Source: Bacillota bacterium (GTDB lineage: Bacteria > Bacillota > Clostridia > Lachnospirales > Lachnospiraceae). Taken from it: a stretch of DNA of 53,283 nt. Location of the stretch: NCBI GenBank assembly GCA_023436065.1, contig JAEZKU010000048.1:1-53283 (forward strand). Direction: 5' to 3'. Of the stretch, positions 7,271 to 17,072 are shown one piece after another. The notes below the pieces were generated by a model. The model saw only the letters and a program-made list of their open reading frames with translations. It made no database searches and was not told where the DNA came from. Both the position numbers and the translations under genes were made by a program. Numbering within the stretch: position 1 is the stretch's first letter; each line of letters starts with the position of its first letter.

Positions 7271-8983
7271 ATGAAAGGAACACAACTTTTAATCAAAGCA
7301 TTGATGAAGGAAGGGGTAGAGAAGCTCTTTGGTTATCCGGGGGGCTTCGTAATCGATATCTTTGATGAGCTCTACAAACAGAACCGGATAGAGCTGATTC
7401 TGCCCAGACACGAACAGGCAATGGTACATGAAGCTGACGGATATGCCAGAACGACAGGTAAGGTGGGGGTATGTCTTGGGACCAGCGGACCCGGAGCAAC
7501 CAATATGGTCACAGGTATCGCTACTGCCAATTATGATAGTGTACCTTTGGTGTGCTTCACAGGTCAGGTACCGACACCGCTGATTGGGAATGATGCCTTT
7601 CAGGAGGCTGATATCATTGGGATCACAAGAAGTGTCTGTAAATACGGTGTAGTAGTGCGAGATCGTAAGGATTTAGGAAGAATCATCAAGGAAGCCTTTT
7701 ATATCGCACAGACAGGGAAACCGGGTCCTGTGATTGTGGATTTACCTAAGGATATTATGCTGCAGGAGGGAGATGACTTCTATCCTGACACAGTGAATAT
7801 CCGTGGGTATAAACCGAATACCGGAGTTCATATGGGACAGATAAAGAAAGCTCTGGAAGTATTGGAACAGGCTAAAAAGCCGTTACTTCTGGCGGGTGGC
7901 GGATTGGTGATCGCCAATGCCCATACCGAGTTGAAGCAATTAGTGGAACGTATGGATATCCCCGTCATAACAACTTTGATGGGAAAGGGCATCCTGCCAA
8001 CCAATCACCCTCTTTATATCGGTAATCTGGGTATGCACGGTAACATTGCCTCGAATAAGGCAATCAACGAATGTGATGTACTTTTATCCATCGGAACCAG
8101 ATTCAACGACAGAATCACCGGAAGAATCAGTGAATTTGCAAAGGATGCCAAGATCATCCATATCGATATTGATGCAGCCTCGATCTCCAGAAATATTGTC
8201 GTGGATATTCCAATCGTAGCAGATGCAAGGCTCGCTGTAACCAAGCTTTTGGAACGTGTACAGCCGCTTCATACCGAAGCCTGGCTGAAACACATTGACG
8301 GCTTCGGAGGAGAAAGCAATATCGTACAGAAGGAAAGCGGAGTCTCCCCTTATCGTATCCTGGAGCAGATTAATCAAAGCTTTTCGGATGCCATTTTCGC
8401 AGCAGACGTCGGGCAAAACCAGATGTGGACAATGCAGTATCTGGAATTGAATGAAAATAAGCGGCTGATCACAAGCGGCGGAATGGGGACGATGGGTTAC
8501 GGTTTTCCGGCTGCCATCGGTGCAAAGCTTGGTAATCCTGAAAAAACAGTACTGTGCATTACCGGAGACGGAGGTTTCCAGATGAATCTTCAGGAGATGG
8601 CGACTGCGATGGTACAGCAGGCACCTGTCATCGTCTGTATCCTGAATAACGGATACCTGGGCATGGTAAGGCAGTGGCAGGAGCTATTCTATGATAACAG
8701 ATACTCCGGAACCTGTATGCGATACAGGAAGGGTTGCTCGAAAAACTGTATGGATCCGAATAAGGAATGTCCTCCATATCTGCCGGACTTCGTAGCCTTT
8801 GCAGAAAGCTACGGAGCAATGGGCATTCGGGTAACAAGAGAAGCTGATATTAAGACAGCGCTGGAACAGGCAGCAGCCAACAGACAGGGACCGACCATCA
8901 TTGATTTCATCATTGACAGTCACGCTCTGGTGCTGCCAATGGTTCAGAGCGGTAAGTCGTTGAGTGAAATGATTATAGGATAG
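7271..8983 (+). CDS. ilvB: Acetolactate synthase, large (catalytic) subunit
   Basis: This thiamine-diphosphate and FAD enzyme condenses two pyruvates to acetolactate (valine/leucine), or pyruvate with 2-oxobutyrate (isoleucine). The 570-residue protein has the three-domain fold: the N-terminal ThDP domain with catalytic E48 in LPRHEQAMVHEADGYAR, the central FAD/transhydrogenase-like domain, and the C-terminal domain with the metal/ThDP motif GDG (432-434) ending at NNGYLG. An unusual insert near residues 482-500 carries four cysteines (C482, C489, C493, C500; CX6CX3CX6C) next to the usual RYSGT segment, where most AHAS enzymes have none. GGAGGAG precedes the ATG. ilvN follows after 15 bases. 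The T-box leader controls both genes. Confidence 0.96.
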   Translation: MKGTQLLIKALMKEGVEKLFGYPGGFVIDIFDELYKQNRIELILPRHEQAMVHEADGYARTTGKVGVCLGTSGPGATNMVTGIATANYDSVPLVCFTGQVPTPLIGNDAFQEADIIGITRSVCKYGVVVRDRKDLGRIIKEAFYIAQTGKPGPVIVDLPKDIMLQEGDDFYPDTVNIRGYKPNTGVHMGQIKKALEVLEQAKKPLLLAGGGLVIANAHTELKQLVERMDIPVITTLMGKGILPTNHPLYIGNLGMHGNIASNKAINECDVLLSIGTRFNDRITGRISEFAKDAKIIHIDIDAASISRNIVVDIPIVADARLAVTKLLERVQPLHTEAWLKHIDGFGGESNIVQKESGVSPYRILEQINQSFSDAIFAADVGQNQMWTMQYLELNENKRLITSGGMGTMGYGFPAAIGAKLGNPEKTVLCITGDGGFQMNLQEMATAMVQQAPVIVCILNNGYLGMVRQWQELFYDNRYSGTCMRYRKGCSKNCMDPNKECPPYLPDFVAFAESYGAMGIRVTREADIKTALEQAAANRQGPTIIDFIIDSHALVLPMVQSGKSLSEMIIG

Positions 8984-8998
8984 AACGGAGGAAGTAAG

Positions 8999-9511
8999 AT
9001 GAAGAAAAGATGGTTATCCCTTTATGTAGAAAATGATGTGGGTGTATTAGCAAAGGTATCGGGTTTGTTTGCCGGGAAAAACTACAACCTGGAAAGTCTG
9101 ACGGTCGGTATTACCAATGATCCCACTGTCTCCAGAATGACGATCGGGTTACGAAGTGATGATAATACCTTTGAACAGATCAAAAAGCAGCTGAATCGCT
9201 GCGTTGAAGTGATTAAGGTAATGGATCTGACGAAAATACCCTTTCATGCCAAGGAAATCATGTTTCTCTCCCTGGAGGAATGTACCGGTGAGGAGATAGC
9301 AGAGGCTTTTCGTGTCGCCAAGGTTTATCCAATCTCAATGATACATTATGGGACGGATAATGTACTCTTTGAATGCTTACAAAGTGAGGAAGAGAACAAT
9401 GACCTGATCAAAATCTTCAACAGTAAATTTCATAAGGTCCAGATCGTTCGCGGTGGCAGCGTCGCCATCGAGAAAAAATATTCAGCATCCCAAAGGCCGA
9501 CGACAGATTGA
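8999..9511 (+). CDS. ilvN: Acetolactate synthase, small (regulatory) subunit
   Basis: The small subunit activates IlvB and confers feedback inhibition by valine. The 170-residue protein begins with an ACT domain (LSLYVENDVGVLAKVSGLFA, then NLESLTVG and DPTVSRMTIGL) and continues with the C-terminal ALS_ss_C domain that contacts the catalytic subunit. Length is usual (about 160-170). It is 15 bases behind ilvB, has a clear CGGAGG ribosome site, and ends the operon, with a small terminator at 9553-9586. Confidence 0.95.
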   Translation: MKKRWLSLYVENDVGVLAKVSGLFAGKNYNLESLTVGITNDPTVSRMTIGLRSDDNTFEQIKKQLNRCVEVIKVMDLTKIPFHAKEIMFLSLEECTGEEIAEAFRVAKVYPISMIHYGTDNVLFECLQSEEENNDLIKIFNSKFHKVQIVRGGSVAIEKKYSASQRPTTD

Positions 9512-9552
9512 AGAATGATTGAAATATTTTGCATAGAATTTCAATCAAACTG

Positions 9553-9586
9553 AAATGATAATTATGATATGCAGCTATCATTTTTA
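9553..9586 (+). terminator. Probable terminator of ilvBN
   Basis: AAATGATA (9553-9560) pairs with TATCATTT (9576-9583), followed by TTTATC. Just before it, at 9516-9525 and 9538-9547, is a second 10-bp inverted repeat (TGATTGAAAT / ATTTCAATCA) whose role is unclear. Confidence 0.5.
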
Positions 9587-9621
9587 TCAATACCTAGATT
9601 GAACAGGCTGGAGGCGTGATG

Positions 9622-11148
9622 ATGAAAAAGCAAGAAAAAGGTTTATCTGCAGGACATCTGGCAATGATGGCAATGGGTTCGGTTATCGGAGGATCATTTT
9701 TTCTTGGATCAGCAGTTGCGATTCAGGCAGCAGGACCCTCAATTATCATTTCCTTTGCATTGGGCGGGGTTCTGATCTATTTTATCCTATATGCATTATC
9801 GGAAATGACGGTTGCCAATCCGGATTCAGGTTCCTTTTATACCTTTACTGCACAGGTATTCGGACCCGGGGCAGGATTTGTGATCGGATGGGTATACTGG
9901 ACAGGTATGATTTTCGCGATGTCCAGTGAGGCAATTGCGATATCCATCCTGATCAGAGAATGGATACCAAATCTGTCAATTCCATTGGCGGGAAGTATCA
10001 TTATTATCGCAGTGACACTGGTAAATCTATTGGGAGCGGATAAATTGAGCACACTGGAAAGCAGCCTTTCCTTTGTCAAGGTTTTTGCCATCGTAGCATT
10101 TATCGTCATAGGGCTGTTACTGATCCTTGGATTAATCAGAGATACAGAGCCGATCGGACTTGGAGAAGTGATGAGAGAACCTCTGATGCCCGGTGGTATC
10201 AGAGGAATCGCAGGAAGCATGCTAATTGTAATCTTCTCATATGCAGGATTTGAGATTATCGGACTTGCTGCTTCAGAAGCAGAGAATCCGAATAAAACCA
10301 TACCACGGGCAATTGCATATACCGTGTTCGGTCTGGTGGGTCTGTATATCCTTTATATTGCTGTTTTGTTACCACTAATTCCAACCGCCATCCTTTCGGA
10401 GCAGGTCAGTCCGATGGTCGCTGCTTTAAGCCGCTGGGGGATGGGATGGGCAGGAAAAATCATTAACTTTATCCTGGTTACAGCAATATTGTCTACCATG
10501 ATTGCGTCCATGTTTGGTTTGGGGAGAATGATCCGTTCTCTTAGTGATGAAGGACATGCACCCGGTCTGCTGAAGGAGACAACGGAGGTACCTTATCGCG
10601 GAATTATTTTTTCAGGGATCTTCATGTTGGTGGGCCTCGGGGCAGGACTGTTCTTTCCCAGGATCTTTCTGTTTTTGATCAGTTCAGGAGGATTTGCATC
10701 CCTTCTTACCTATGCGGCTATTCTTGCCACACATATCCGGTTTCGAAGATGTCACGGCTGTCCACCGGAGGGGAAGTGCCAGATGCCGGGATACCCGATA
10801 ACCTCATGGATTGCTTTGATCGGAACCATTGTTGTTATCATAAGCATGCCTTTTATATCAGGGCAGGCATCGGGTCTGGTTGCAGGAATCATCATGACTG
10901 CACTTTATGCGGTAATCTATCTGGTGATGCGGCTGATGGGACGGAGGAAGGAAGCTCCGGAGATGGAAAGGCTCCACAGGAGGGGACTGAATGCAGGGTT
11001 TAGCAGCGAGATTTCGAAGGAATTCTCCGGTCACGGTGAGAAACAGGGAAAGCGTATCGATATGGGCTCCTGCTCGGAGCAGGGGAAAGCGAAGGAGAAA
11101 AGAGGGGGCCTGGATACGGATGATTTTGAAGACGATTATGACGAATAA
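9622..11148 (+). CDS. APC-superfamily amino acid permease
   Basis: This is a polytopic membrane protein of about 508 residues with about 12 hydrophobic segments. It has the APC hallmarks: the unwound TM1 motif GSVIGGSFFLGSAVAIQAAGP near the N-terminus and the TM6 FSYAGFEIIGLAASEAENPNKTIPRAI block. It probably imports an amino acid by H+ symport or exchange; the substrate cannot be read from the sequence. A cytosolic loop near residue 377 has a CX2CX5C motif (CHGCPPEGKC), and the last ~60 residues are a charged tail unusual for the family. Translation could begin at GTG 9616, ATG 9619 or ATG 9622. GGAGG at 9610-9614 best fits 9622. It follows ilvBN but has its own leader and a terminator at 11181-11237. 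Confidence 0.85.
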   Translation: MKKQEKGLSAGHLAMMAMGSVIGGSFFLGSAVAIQAAGPSIIISFALGGVLIYFILYALSEMTVANPDSGSFYTFTAQVFGPGAGFVIGWVYWTGMIFAMSSEAIAISILIREWIPNLSIPLAGSIIIIAVTLVNLLGADKLSTLESSLSFVKVFAIVAFIVIGLLLILGLIRDTEPIGLGEVMREPLMPGGIRGIAGSMLIVIFSYAGFEIIGLAASEAENPNKTIPRAIAYTVFGLVGLYILYIAVLLPLIPTAILSEQVSPMVAALSRWGMGWAGKIINFILVTAILSTMIASMFGLGRMIRSLSDEGHAPGLLKETTEVPYRGIIFSGIFMLVGLGAGLFFPRIFLFLISSGGFASLLTYAAILATHIRFRRCHGCPPEGKCQMPGYPITSWIALIGTIVVIISMPFISGQASGLVAGIIMTALYAVIYLVMRLMGRRKEAPEMERLHRRGLNAGFSSEISKEFSGHGEKQGKRIDMGSCSEQGKAKEKRGGLDTDDFEDDYDE

Positions 11149-11180
11149 CAATGGATGAGATTTATAAACTGCAAGAGAAA

Positions 11181-11237
11181 AACCCTATCATGGATTTATG
11201 GAGGCCATCATAAGCTATCTTCAATCCTGATAGGGTT
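11181..11237. terminator. Bidirectional terminator between permease and CPBP genes
   Basis: AACCCTATCA (11181-11190) and TGATAGGGTT (11228-11237) pair across a 37-nt loop. There is a T tract on the plus side (TTTTG) and, on the minus strand, TTTTTCTC, so it can stop transcripts from both converging units. Confidence 0.65.
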
Positions 11238-11269
11238 TTGTTATTATATTATTTCGCGAACGGAAGAAG

Positions 11270-12274
11270 TTACTGTGCCTGTTTCTCAGGAACAGTCTCC
11301 TGTAAAGTTGCATCCTCAGCAGTGTCCTTGAGTGACTCGGGTGTCACCGGATGCTGATCGACAGCCATAAAGTCAAATTGGCTGTTCTTATAATAAAGCT
11401 TGACGAACAGAATTCCAAGCAGTATCACGACTGTCACGAATAAACCGCCTTCCGGCCCGAATGCACCTCCGTTTAAGATAGTGTCCTTTGGAAATACCGT
11501 TGTAAGTATACCCTGAGAATCGGTTCCGCTTACTTTGAAGCCAAAGACATAACCCTGGAAGTAATTCCAGGTGATATGATAGCCAATACACATCCAGATA
11601 TTACCGGAGCGGATATAGATATAGGCGGTGAACACTCCGAATAAAGCAAGATTAATGTAAGGCAGAGGTCCGACACCGGGATTAGCCGCGTGCATCAGGG
11701 CAAAAACTGCTGCTGATGCAATTACAATCACAGGCTTGCTTTTGGTCTGGCGCAGGACGGACATAACGTAACCGCGTCCGAAGATTTCCTCAGCAAATCC
11801 AACGCTGATAAAGATTAGTACATAAACCAACTGGCTTGATACAAATCGAGGTGTCCAGCTTTCTACCTGAGCCTGACCGGTAAGTACCAGTAAGGCAAAG
11901 ACAGCAGATATGGATACAATTCCTATTACCAGACCGATAATCAATTCGGCTGTATGAGATTTCAGTGACGGGAATCCCATATCGGTTAATTTACGTTTCA
12001 TAATGAGCTTCCAGGCAATGACTGTTGCAACTATGAATATGATTTCCTGCAGCAGCATGGCTACGGTGTTAACGATTCCAAGGATTTTTTCTCCTCGTGC
12101 CGTATAAGTGATATCTGTCATACTCCTTACAGTCATATCTCCCGATGCGGTCAACAAAGCACCTACAGCACCACCCAGGATAGCATTGATGATAGTGATG
12201 GAAGCAATACTGATGGCCAGTAAAAAAATAATCTTCCAGCCGGAGCGAATCTTACCTTCCTTGTTCTTAAACAA
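11270..12274 (-). CDS. CPBP-family intramembrane glutamic protease
   Basis: The 334-residue membrane protein has the CPBP (CAAX protease and bacteriocin-processing, Abi) active-site motifs: E162-E163-xxx-R167 in AEEIFGRGY, FALMH with H195, and HITWN with H233 and N237. These residues form the glutamate-based intramembrane active site known from Rce1. About eight hydrophobic segments are present, plus a hydrophilic Pro/Glu-rich C-terminal tail. The natural substrate is unknown; bacterial members act in bacteriocin immunity, signalling or lipid metabolism. Translation starts at TTG 12274, preceded by GAGGGG. It lies 22 bases downstream of the large activase gene on the same strand, so the two probably share a transcript that ends at 11181-11237. 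Confidence 0.88.
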   Translation of the reverse strand: MFKNKEGKIRSGWKIIFLLAISIASITIINAILGGAVGALLTASGDMTVRSMTDITYTARGEKILGIVNTVAMLLQEIIFIVATVIAWKLIMKRKLTDMGFPSLKSHTAELIIGLVIGIVSISAVFALLVLTGQAQVESWTPRFVSSQLVYVLIFISVGFAEEIFGRGYVMSVLRQTKSKPVIVIASAAVFALMHAANPGVGPLPYINLALFGVFTAYIYIRSGNIWMCIGYHITWNYFQGYVFGFKVSGTDSQGILTTVFPKDTILNGGAFGPEGGLFVTVVILLGILFVKLYYKNSQFDFMAVDQHPVTPESLKDTAEDATLQETVPEKQAQ

Positions 12275-12296
12275 ATTCTTCCCCTCTTTCCCTAAG

Positions 12297-15200
12297 TTAT
12301 TTACTCATATTTTTAACAGCTGTGGATAACATCAGCTTAATACGATTCAATTGATTAACCTCACTGGCACCGGGATCATAATCCACGGCAACAATATTGG
12401 CTTCTGGATGCTGACGGCGCAGCTCCTTGATTACACCTTTTCCTACAATATGATTCGGAAGGCAGGCAAAGGGTTGGGTACAGACGATGTTTTTTACACC
12501 GGAATGGATCAGCTCGAGCATTTCTCCGGTTAGGAACCAGCCCTCACCGGTCTGGTTACCGATCGATACGACGGGCTCTGCCAAAGCAGCCAGCTTTTTG
12601 ATGTGGACCGGAGGATCAAAGCGTTTACTCTTTGCCAGTGCATGTTTCGCGGCACCGCGAACCTGCTCCAGAGCCCAGATTACGAGATTACTGATTCTGG
12701 CGCTGGATTTTTTCTTACCCAGGTATCTCGATTTGAAATTGGAATTATATGCACAGTACTGTAGGAAATCGAGAAGATCCGGTACAACCGCCTCCGCACC
12801 TTCTGCCTCCAGAAGCTCGACAAGATAGTTGTTGGCAGAGGGTAGGAATTTTACCAGGATCTCGCCTACCACTCCGACACGCGGCTTCTTTACCGTTTCA
12901 TCTAATTCAAGATGATCAAAATCGCGAATGATACCACGAAGGTTACGCTTATATTCTGACCAGGATCCGCCTTTTTTGATGCTGTTGATACAAATATCCA
13001 GCCATTTTTGGTGGAGAGCATTTGCCGAACCCGGGATCGCTTCATAAGGTCTGGTGCGATACAGCACACGCATGAAGACATCACCGTAGACAAGTGCCTG
13101 CATGGCTGTGATCAGCAGCTTTGGTGTGATTTTTAGACCGGGATTCTTCTCAAGCCCGGATGCACTCAGGGAGATAACAGGAACCTGCGACATTCCGGCC
13201 TTCTCAAGGGCCCTGCGGATAAATCCAATATAGTTGGTAGCACGGCAGCCGCCTCCGGTCTGAGTAATCATGACAGCTACCTTGTTTAAATCATATTTGC
13301 CTGATAATAAGGCATCCATAATCTGACCAACCACCATTAGAGAAGGGAAGCAGGCATCATTATTTACATACTGCAGACCTACATCCACAGCACGTCGGTT
13401 ATCATTCGGAAGAACGACTACGTTATAACCTCCGCTTCGAAGTGCCGGTTCGAGTAAATCGAAATGGATCGGAGACATTTGAGGTGCAAGTATGGTATAT
13501 GTTTCCTTCATCTCCTCCGTAAAGATGACCCTGTTATGGGCGGAGGACTTTATTTGAGGAGTGATGTGTTTAGCTTCACGCTCCCGTACTGCAGAGAGCA
13601 GGGAACGGATTCTGATCCTGGCTGCACCAAGATTATTTACTTCATCGATCTTAAGTACAGTATATATTTTACCTGACTGTGTCAGAATATCATTTACCTG
13701 GTCGGTGGTTACCGCATCCAGACCACAGCCAAAGGAGTTAAGCTGGATCAGCTCAAGGTTTGGTTGGGTTCGAACATAGGAAGCAGCAGCATATAATCTG
13801 GAATGATACATCCATTGATCGATCACGATGGTAGGGCGATCAATCTCGCCCAGATGGGAGATGGAGTCCTCCGTGAGAACTGCAACTCCGTAAGAATTGA
13901 TCAGTTCAGGGATACCATGATGAATCTCCGGATCGATATGGTAAGGGCGCCCTGCAAGAACGATACCCTTACGACCGGAGGCCCTGAGATATGCCATGGT
14001 TTCTTCACCCTTTTTGCATATATCCTCTCTGGCAGCAGCCAGCTCCAGCCAGGCAGCGGCAGAAGCTTCTCTGATCTCCTGAGCTGGAATGCCCTTCTCT
14101 TTAAAGTGCTCCACAAGTCGATCAGTCAGGATTTTCTCACTTTCAAAGGAGAAGAAAGGATTATCAAATTGAATAGAAGGATTTTTTAATTCCTCTACAT
14201 TGTTCTTAATGTTCTCCGGATAGGAGGTTACGATGGGGCAGTTATAATGATTGTTTGCACCCGCTACCTCATTTCTTTCATACGGAATGCTTGGATAAAA
14301 TATGTAGCTGATTCCCTGATCTATGAGCCATTTGGTATGACCATGCACAAGCTTCGCCGGATAACATTCGGATTCGCTCGGAATCGACTCTATGCCCAGT
14401 TCGTAAATCTTACGGCTGGAGGTAGGAGACAACACAATCCGGTAGCCAAGCTTAGTAAAGAAGGTATGCCAGAAGGGATAATTCTCATACATATTCAGAA
14501 CTCTGGGGATACCGACTTCACCACGTGTTGCTTCTTCCTTCTCAAGAGCCGGATAGGAGAAGTACCGGTTTAATTTATATTCAAAAAGATTCGGAATATT
14601 ATCAACATTCTTCTCTTTTCCAAGGCCTCTTTCACAGCGGTTACCGGTCACATACTGCCTGCCTCCTGTAAATTTATTGACTGTCAGGAGACAGTTATTT
14701 GTACAGCGTTTACAGCGGGCAAGAGAGGTCTCGAATTTAAGTTCGTTGATCTCATCAATGGAAAGCATGGAGCTGACTTCACCCTCGTAATGCTCCCTTG
14801 CTATCAGGGCAGCACCGAAAGCTCCCATGATACCTGCGATATCCGGTCTTACTGCCGTGCAACCGGAGATCGTCTCAAAGCTGCGAAGCACGGCATCATT
14901 GTAGAAGGTTCCGCCCTGCACAACCATCTTAGCACCAAGGTCCTTGGGATTCGTAATCTTAATAACTTTATATAAAGCGTTCTTTATGACGGAGTAAGCA
15001 AGACCGGCGGAGATATCTGCTACAGTAGCCCCTTCCTTCTGTGCTTGCTTTACTTTGGAATTCATGAACACGGTACATCTGGTTCCCAGATCAATCGGAT
15101 TCTGAGCAAATAAAGCGACCTTGGCGAAATCCTCTACTTCATAATTCAGGGATTTGGCAAAGGTTTCAATAAACGAACCGCAGCCGGAGGAGCAGGCCTC

Positions 15201-16523
15201 ATTCAATAGAACGTTATCAACGGTATGGTTTTTTATCTTGATACATTTCATATCCTGACCGCCGATGTCAAGAATGCAATCTACCTCCGGTTCAAAAAAG
15301 GCAGCGGCATGATAGTGGGCTACCGTTTCGACCTCGCCCTCATCCAACATCAGGGCTGCTTTGATTAAAGCCTCTCCGTATCCGGTGGAGCAGGAGCGGA
15401 CAATCTTCGCATTTGCAGGCAGAAGCTCATATATTTCCTTCATAGAACGGATGGTAGTCTTTAGAGGACTTCCGTTATTGTTGCTATAAAAGGAATAAAG
15501 CAGAGAGCCATCTTCACCAACAAGTGCAACCTTGGTGGTAGTGGAACCTGCATCGATCCCCAGATAGCAATTACCCTCGTAATCCGCAAGATTTCCTTTT
15601 TTCACGGTATGTACGGAATGTCTGGCTTTAAACTCCTCATATTCGGCCTCATCTGTAAAGAGAGGCTTCATACGGTTCACCTCGAAGTCCATTGTAATAC
15701 CCTGGGACAACAGCTCATATAAGAAGCTCAATTCCTTACTTACATTGGGTTTATTATTCATCGCAGCACCGATTGCAGCAAACAGGTGAGAGTGCTCCGG
15801 AGCGATAACCTGTTCCTCTGTCAGATTCAAGGTACGAATGAAAGCATTCTTCAACTCACCAAGGAAATGGAGGGGGCCTCCGAGAAATGCCACGTTACCC
15901 CGGATGGGCTTGCCGCAGGCAAGACCACTGATGGTCTGGTTCACCACTGCCTGGAAGATGGAAGCGGATAAATCCGGCTTTGTCGCGCCCTCATTGATCA
16001 GTGGTTGAATATCTGATTTAGCGAAAACACCGCACCTCGCAGCAATCGGATAAATTGCCTGATAGCTCTTGGCATATTCGTTCAAACCGGAAGCATCCGT
16101 CTTTAATAAACTTGCCATCTGATCGATAAAGGAACCTGTACCTCCTGCGCAGATACCGTTCATTCGCTGCTCGATACCGTTGGTGAAATAAATGATTTTC
16201 GCATCCTCACCACCTAATTCGATTGCAACATCAGTCTGAGGAGCATAATCCTGCAGAGAGGTAGATACGGCTACTACTTCCTGTATGAATGGGATATCCA
16301 GATGCTTGGATATGGTTAATCCGCCGGAACCGGTAATGACCGGGGAAACAGAAATATTACCCAGAGAGTTCTGAGCTTTTTTGATTAAGCTTGCCAGAGT
16401 CTCCTGGATATTTGCATAGTGGCGTTCATAGTCTGAAAAAAGGATTTCCCCCACTTCATCAATGATAACTATTTTCACTGTAGTAGAACCAATATCTATT
16501 CCTAATCTGTTACATAAACTCAT
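12297..16523 (-). CDS. Large acyl-CoA dehydratase activase with fused HgdB-like part
   Basis: This 1408-residue cytosolic protein joins two ASKHA ATPase domains of the BadF/BcrA/HgdC type to a DUF2229 and a 2-hydroxyglutaryl-CoA dehydratase (HgdB)-like region. The first ATPase has GIDIGSTTVK (8-17), GGEDAK (~104-109) and C125/C164, spaced like the cysteines that hold the [4Fe-4S] cluster between subunits in HgdC. The second has GIDAGSTTTK (322-331), GGQDMK and CSSGCGSF. A cysteine cluster (CKRCTNNC) lies near residue 605. Small activases deliver an electron, with ATP hydrolysis, to radical dehydratases; this fused form is widespread in anaerobes but its own substrate is not established. No separate dehydratase subunits adjoin it. 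A strong promoter lies at 16583-16611. Confidence 0.88.
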   Translation of the reverse strand: MSLCNRLGIDIGSTTVKIVIIDEVGEILFSDYERHYANIQETLASLIKKAQNSLGNISVSPVITGSGGLTISKHLDIPFIQEVVAVSTSLQDYAPQTDVAIELGGEDAKIIYFTNGIEQRMNGICAGGTGSFIDQMASLLKTDASGLNEYAKSYQAIYPIAARCGVFAKSDIQPLINEGATKPDLSASIFQAVVNQTISGLACGKPIRGNVAFLGGPLHFLGELKNAFIRTLNLTEEQVIAPEHSHLFAAIGAAMNNKPNVSKELSFLYELLSQGITMDFEVNRMKPLFTDEAEYEEFKARHSVHTVKKGNLADYEGNCYLGIDAGSTTTKVALVGEDGSLLYSFYSNNNGSPLKTTIRSMKEIYELLPANAKIVRSCSTGYGEALIKAALMLDEGEVETVAHYHAAAFFEPEVDCILDIGGQDMKCIKIKNHTVDNVLLNEACSSGCGSFIETFAKSLNYEVEDFAKVALFAQNPIDLGTRCTVFMNSKVKQAQKEGATVADISAGLAYSVIKNALYKVIKITNPKDLGAKMVVQGGTFYNDAVLRSFETISGCTAVRPDIAGIMGAFGAALIAREHYEGEVSSMLSIDEINELKFETSLARCKRCTNNCLLTVNKFTGGRQYVTGNRCERGLGKEKNVDNIPNLFEYKLNRYFSYPALEKEEATRGEVGIPRVLNMYENYPFWHTFFTKLGYRIVLSPTSSRKIYELGIESIPSESECYPAKLVHGHTKWLIDQGISYIFYPSIPYERNEVAGANNHYNCPIVTSYPENIKNNVEELKNPSIQFDNPFFSFESEKILTDRLVEHFKEKGIPAQEIREASAAAWLELAAAREDICKKGEETMAYLRASGRKGIVLAGRPYHIDPEIHHGIPELINSYGVAVLTEDSISHLGEIDRPTIVIDQWMYHSRLYAAASYVRTQPNLELIQLNSFGCGLDAVTTDQVNDILTQSGKIYTVLKIDEVNNLGAARIRIRSLLSAVREREAKHITPQIKSSAHNRVIFTEEMKETYTILAPQMSPIHFDLLEPALRSGGYNVVVLPNDNRRAVDVGLQYVNNDACFPSLMVVGQIMDALLSGKYDLNKVAVMITQTGGGCRATNYIGFIRRALEKAGMSQVPVISLSASGLEKNPGLKITPKLLITAMQALVYGDVFMRVLYRTRPYEAIPGSANALHQKWLDICINSIKKGGSWSEYKRNLRGIIRDFDHLELDETVKKPRVGVVGEILVKFLPSANNYLVELLEAEGAEAVVPDLLDFLQYCAYNSNFKSRYLGKKKSSARISNLVIWALEQVRGAAKHALAKSKRFDPPVHIKKLAALAEPVVSIGNQTGEGWFLTGEMLELIHSGVKNIVCTQPFACLPNHIVGKGVIKELRRQHPEANIVAVDYDPGASEVNQLNRIKLMLSTAVKNMSK

Positions 16524-16582
16524 GATTCTTATCTCCTCACATGTTACCGAAAAAAAATGATACCCAAAAATTAGCTTTCTAT

Positions 16583-16611
16583 ATTATACGATACAAAAAT
16601 TTAAAGTTCAA
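16583..16611 (-). promoter_or_regulatory. Sigma-A promoter of the activase gene
   Basis: On the minus strand TTGAAC (16611-16606), a 17-bp spacer and TATAAT (16588-16583) lie 60 bases before the activase start. Confidence 0.75.
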
Positions 16612-16705
16612 CAAATTAATTTTTGAAAAATGACCTTCCGAACCATTTTAATAAGTAAGAATATATTTATAATGAAGTCTTTGTTTCACCGGAAGGAGTA
16701 CAGTT

Positions 16706-17056
16706 ATGTACTGCGTCGAATATGTAATTAAGAAAGGGGATACCCTCTATAGCATCAGCAGGCATTATGGAATCAGCGTGAGCTCCCTGATGGCTGCAAA
16801 TCCCATGGTAAATGTATACAATTTACGGGTTGGAGAGATACTATGTATTCCAGCCAGCATGCCAAGTAACCAATTTACGAACCATACGACATATATGGTT
16901 CAGGACGGAGATACTCTGGGCAGTGTCCTGAAACAGAACGGAATAGGTATGGCTGACCTGATGCAGCAGAATAATCTTGACGGAATATATCTTATGCCGG
17001 GAACGACGCTTACAGTACCGGTCACCGAGGATGTTGAAACTCCGTCTCAGGAATGA
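16706..17056 (+). CDS. Small double-LysM protein
   Basis: The 116-residue protein is two LysM modules and little else. Module 1 spans about residues 5-50 (YVIKKGDTLYSISRHYGISV, ending GEILCIPA) and module 2 about residues 62-106 (YMVQDGDTLGSVLKQNGIG, ending GTTLTVPV). LysM binds N-acetylglucosamine polymers such as peptidoglycan and also targets spore coat proteins. No signal peptide is present, so export by Sec is unlikely. A spore-coat or mother-cell role, as for SafA-type LysM proteins, is possible but only inferred. GGAAGGAG lies 10 bases upstream. A long nested hairpin at 17073-17161 follows. Confidence 0.85.
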   Translation: MYCVEYVIKKGDTLYSISRHYGISVSSLMAANPMVNVYNLRVGEILCIPASMPSNQFTNHTTYMVQDGDTLGSVLKQNGIGMADLMQQNNLDGIYLMPGTTLTVPVTEDVETPSQE

Positions 17057-17072
17057 TACAGGTGTCATTACG

